64,000 nucleotides of DNA. Source: JAJTCH01 sp040386195 (lineage in GTDB: Bacteria; Pseudomonadota; Alphaproteobacteria; Rickettsiales; UBA1997). Position numbers and translations under genes: made by a program. The notes beneath the pieces are model-generated. The model saw nothing but the letters and a program-made list of their open reading frames with translations, was not told where the DNA came from and did not search any database. Shown here in pieces: positions 61,742-64,000 of this stretch; the stretch's first letter is position 1, and each line of letters opens with the position of its first letter. Location of the stretch: the NCBI GenBank assembly GCA_040386195.1, contig JAZKFV010000021.1:11489-75488 (forward strand), read 5' to 3'.

Positions 61742-63751
61742 ATGGCTAAATCACTGGATCTAAAGCACATTCTTTTATGGCTAACTATTGCTCTTATAGG
61801 CGCAGCATCTTTTGCTTTCATTGCATTTTTCAGAGGCGAGACAATTAATAGTTTGTGGATTATCACCGCCGCAATTTGCACTTATTTAATTGCTTATCGT
61901 TTTTATTCAGCTTGGGTTTGCGCTCATGTTTTAACTTTAGATGAAAGCAGAAAAACTCCCGCTCACAAATTTCGTGATGGTCGAGATTATGAGCCAACTA
62001 ATAAATGGGTAGTTTTTGGTCATCACTTTGCCGCCATTGCTGGTCCTGGTCCGTTGATTGGACCAACTCTTGCCGCGCAATTTGGCTACTTGCCATCAAT
62101 GCTTTGGCTTTTGATTGGCTCAGTGATTGGTGGTTGCGTGCAAGATTTGGTGATTTTATTTTTTTCAGTAAGACATGATGGCAAAACACTTTGCCAAATG
62201 GCAAAAGATGAGTTAGGAAAATTTGGATCAGCCGCAGCGGTGATTGGAATTGTGTTAATTATGATTATTCTAATTGCGGTTTTAGGTTTGGTCGTTGTTA
62301 ACGCCATGAAGCACAGCGCTTGGGCAACTTCAACAGTTTTTTTCACCATTCCCATCGCATTTTTCATCGGCGTTTATATGCGCTTTTTAAGACCCGGAGC
62401 AGTTTTAGAAGCGTCAATTTTGGGTTTTACTTTATTAATTGTAGCAGTTTTTGCTGGACAATGGATTTCCGCAAGTGAGGCTCTCAAGCCTTTATTTGAC
62501 CATGATGGAAAAACATTAGCTTTTGCCATAATGGCTTATGGTTTTATTGCCGCCGTTCTTCCAGTTTGGATGCTTTTAGCGCCGCGTGATTATCTTTCCA
62601 CTTTTCTAAAACTCGGCACAATCAGCTTGCTTGCCATTGCAATTATCGTTTTACATCCGCAAATAAAAATGCCCGCCTTAACCCAGTTCATTGACGGCAA
62701 TGGTCCAATTTTTGCTGGCAAAATTTTTCCTTTCGTTTTCATCACCATCGCTTGCGGCGCAATTTCAGGCTTTCATGCTTTGATCGCTTCAGGCACAACT
62801 CCCAAATTAATTTCATCAGAAAAAGATATTCACATGATTGGTTATGGCTCAATGATTCTAGAATCTTTTGTGGCAATAATGGCTTTGATTGCCGCCTGCA
62901 TTATGGAACCAGGAATTTTCTTTGCTATCAACAGCCCAGCCGGAATTGTGGGCAAAACTGCGATTGATGCTGTCGCCACAATTAACGGCTGGGGCTTTGC
63001 AGTTTCCGTTAATGATATGGAAAATTTAGCCAAAATAGTTGGCGAAGAAACTTTATTCAACCGCACCGGCGGTGCTCCATCTTTGGCAGTTGGAATGGCG
63101 AGTATTTTCAGCAAAACTTTTGGTGACGGAATGTTATCAATTTGGTATCACTTCGTAATTATGTTTGAAGCCGTCTTCATTTTAACCACGCTCGACGCCG
63201 GCACGCGAGTTTGCCGCTTTATGCTTCAAGATGTATTGGGTAGTTTTTATAAACCTTTAGGAAAAACTTCTTGGTATCCATCAGTATTTTTAACCAGCTT
63301 TATTGTTGTTGCTGCTTGGGGATATTTTTTATATAGCGGCGTGATTGATCCGAATGGTGGAGTAAATATTTTGTGGCCACTTTTTGGCATTGCCAATCAA
63401 ATTCTAGCTGCAATTGCTTTGTGCATCGCCACCACAATGATTATCAAATCGCGTCGCTGCAAATATTTTTGGGTCACCGCTCTTCCCCTTGCTTGGCTTG
63501 CAACAATCACCTTAACTGCATCTTGGCAAAAGTTATTTTCAGACAATGTTAGAATTGGTCTATTGGCGGGAGCTAGAGATTTAAAGGATAAATTTGCTAA
63601 CAACCTTTTGCCGCCAGAAAAAATGGCAATTGCCGACAAGTTGATTTTCAACCAATATGTGGTAGCAAGTTTAACTGCATTTTTTGCCTCGCTTTTAATT
63701 GTGGTGATTTTGGATATGGTGAGAATTTTAATTACAAAATATGAAAATTAA
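61742..63751 (+). CDS. cstA: Carbon starvation protein A (pyruvate/peptide transporter)
   Basis: A 669-residue membrane protein with about 16-18 helices. The diagnostic HHFAAIAGPGPLIGPTLAAQ and ISGFHALIASGTTPKLI are present. CstA imports pyruvate (and was earlier linked to peptides) during nutrient limitation. The last codons overlap the start of ybdD (AATATGAAAATTAA), a conserved arrangement. Confidence 0.97.
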   Translation: MAKSLDLKHILLWLTIALIGAASFAFIAFFRGETINSLWIITAAICTYLIAYRFYSAWVCAHVLTLDESRKTPAHKFRDGRDYEPTNKWVVFGHHFAAIAGPGPLIGPTLAAQFGYLPSMLWLLIGSVIGGCVQDLVILFFSVRHDGKTLCQMAKDELGKFGSAAAVIGIVLIMIILIAVLGLVVVNAMKHSAWATSTVFFTIPIAFFIGVYMRFLRPGAVLEASILGFTLLIVAVFAGQWISASEALKPLFDHDGKTLAFAIMAYGFIAAVLPVWMLLAPRDYLSTFLKLGTISLLAIAIIVLHPQIKMPALTQFIDGNGPIFAGKIFPFVFITIACGAISGFHALIASGTTPKLISSEKDIHMIGYGSMILESFVAIMALIAACIMEPGIFFAINSPAGIVGKTAIDAVATINGWGFAVSVNDMENLAKIVGEETLFNRTGGAPSLAVGMASIFSKTFGDGMLSIWYHFVIMFEAVFILTTLDAGTRVCRFMLQDVLGSFYKPLGKTSWYPSVFLTSFIVVAAWGYFLYSGVIDPNGGVNILWPLFGIANQILAAIALCIATTMIIKSRRCKYFWVTALPLAWLATITLTASWQKLFSDNVRIGLLAGARDLKDKFANNLLPPEKMAIADKLIFNQYVVASLTAFFASLLIVVILDMVRILITKYEN

Positions 63752-63911
63752 TTGGAGTTGGTTAATCAAAAAACTAAATGGACAAAATGAATATCAAAAA
63801 TATCTTAAACATTTTGAGCAACACCATTCACATCAAATTCCATTAACTAAACAACGATTCTTCGCTCAAAAAGAAACTGAAAAATGGAATAAAATTAATC
63901 GTTGTTGTTAA
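63741..63911 (+). CDS. ybdD: YbdD/YjiX-family small protein
   Basis: A 56-residue protein from the ATG at 63741, overlapping the end of cstA by 11 bases. The family (DUF466) is a small companion of CstA needed for pyruvate uptake. Typical features seen: YQKYLKHFEQHHSHQIPLTKQRF, with the Y-x2-Y-[VL]-x-H-[LF] pattern, and a C-terminus ending in NRCC, close to the R-C-C end common in the family. Confidence 0.9.
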   Translation: MKINWSWLIKKLNGQNEYQKYLKHFEQHHSHQIPLTKQRFFAQKETEKWNKINRCC

Positions 63912-63935
63912 TTTTTGGCGTCATCTTAATTTATC

Positions 63936-64000
63936 TGTCATCCTTGAGCGAAGCGAAGGATCTCAGGAGTTTAGCTTCGAAGTTTAACTCCTGAGATCCC
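63936..64000. repeat. TGTCATCCT-family element cut by the window end
   Basis: Begins TGTCATCCTTGAGCGAAGCG and includes an inner stem GGATCTCAGGAGTT (63958-63971) pairing with AACTCCTGAGATCC (63986-63999). The loop is longer than in the copies at 29932 and 32957 and itself has the palindromic core CTTCGAAG. The right arm probably continues beyond 64000. Confidence 0.9.

Noticed and set aside
1..64000. CRISPR arrays, insertion sequences with transposases, rRNA genes
   Set aside because: No regularly spaced direct repeats, transposase-like proteins or rRNA sequence were found.

Overview
The window is visibly AT-rich, densely coded DNA from a Gram-negative alphaproteobacterium. The best fit is a host-associated, Rickettsiales-like lineage. 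The respiratory and ubiquinone genes (sdhC-sdhD-sdhA-sdhB, coq7, ccoS), alphaproteobacterial-type AddB, an outer-membrane porin, lpxD, an orphan virB11-type secretion ATPase and several eukaryote-like proteins (ankyrin repeats, ubiquitin-interacting motifs) all point this way. So do dispersed palindromic elements, some read through in frame inside genes. The organism keeps more biosynthesis than a typical Rickettsia (guaA, pyrC, proC, metX, chorismate mutase, folC, hemH), so a deep-branching or less reduced member is more likely. The lineage is inference; no rRNA is present to settle it.

Layout. 1-2.4 kb: PBP1A (running off the left edge) and the small cbb3 assembly gene ccoS, minus strand. 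2.6-12.4 kb, plus strand: a hypothetical gene, secG, gcvT-gcvH, a D,D-carboxypeptidase, then the succinate dehydrogenase genes with a secreted cupin between sdhA and sdhB, a kinase-like/ankyrin-like protein and proC. 12.4-14.4 kb, minus: a hypothetical gene, lgt, queF. 14.5-17.8 kb, plus: yidD and two tandem ankyrin proteins, followed by a 600-base gap. 18.4-27.2 kb, plus: gpsA, guaA, a small beta-helix-like membrane protein, mntP, pyrC, kup, tRNA-Leu(CAA), uppP and a free-standing C-terminal fragment of DNA polymerase III alpha. 27.2-34.0 kb, minus: glyS, coq7, trxB, fumC, gltX. 34.2-42.6 kb: a GspE/PilB-like ATPase, apaG, lpxD, tgt, virB11, porin, folC. 42.6-45.9 kb, minus: a DadA-like oxidase and a large cysteine-protease-like protein with three UIMs. 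45.9-53.7 kb: addB-truA, then metX-ccmG (minus), chorismate mutase, hemH, ybeY. 53.6-57.5 kb, minus: a lipoprotein, a DivK-like regulator, and a methyltransferase with miaB. 57.6-64 kb: comF, RDD and GNAT genes, a CysQ-like phosphatase, an amino-acid permease, cstA and its small partner ybdD.

The most notable items are: (i) a candidate ubiquitin-targeting effector (His-Trp / Gln-x4-Cys-Gly protease signature plus three UIMs); (ii) a kinase-fold-like protein with an ankyrin-like tail, translationally coupled to proC; (iii) a split or duplicated DnaE that keeps the clamp-binding motif but lacks the polymerase domain; (iv) one family of TGTCATCCT-type palindromes found between genes, inside gltX and at the C-terminus of a CcmG-like protein, with a second repeat type inside addB; (v) a perfect 32-bp inverted repeat that supplies or overlaps the stop codons of two convergent genes; (vi) overlapping, mutually exclusive hairpins upstream of yidD.
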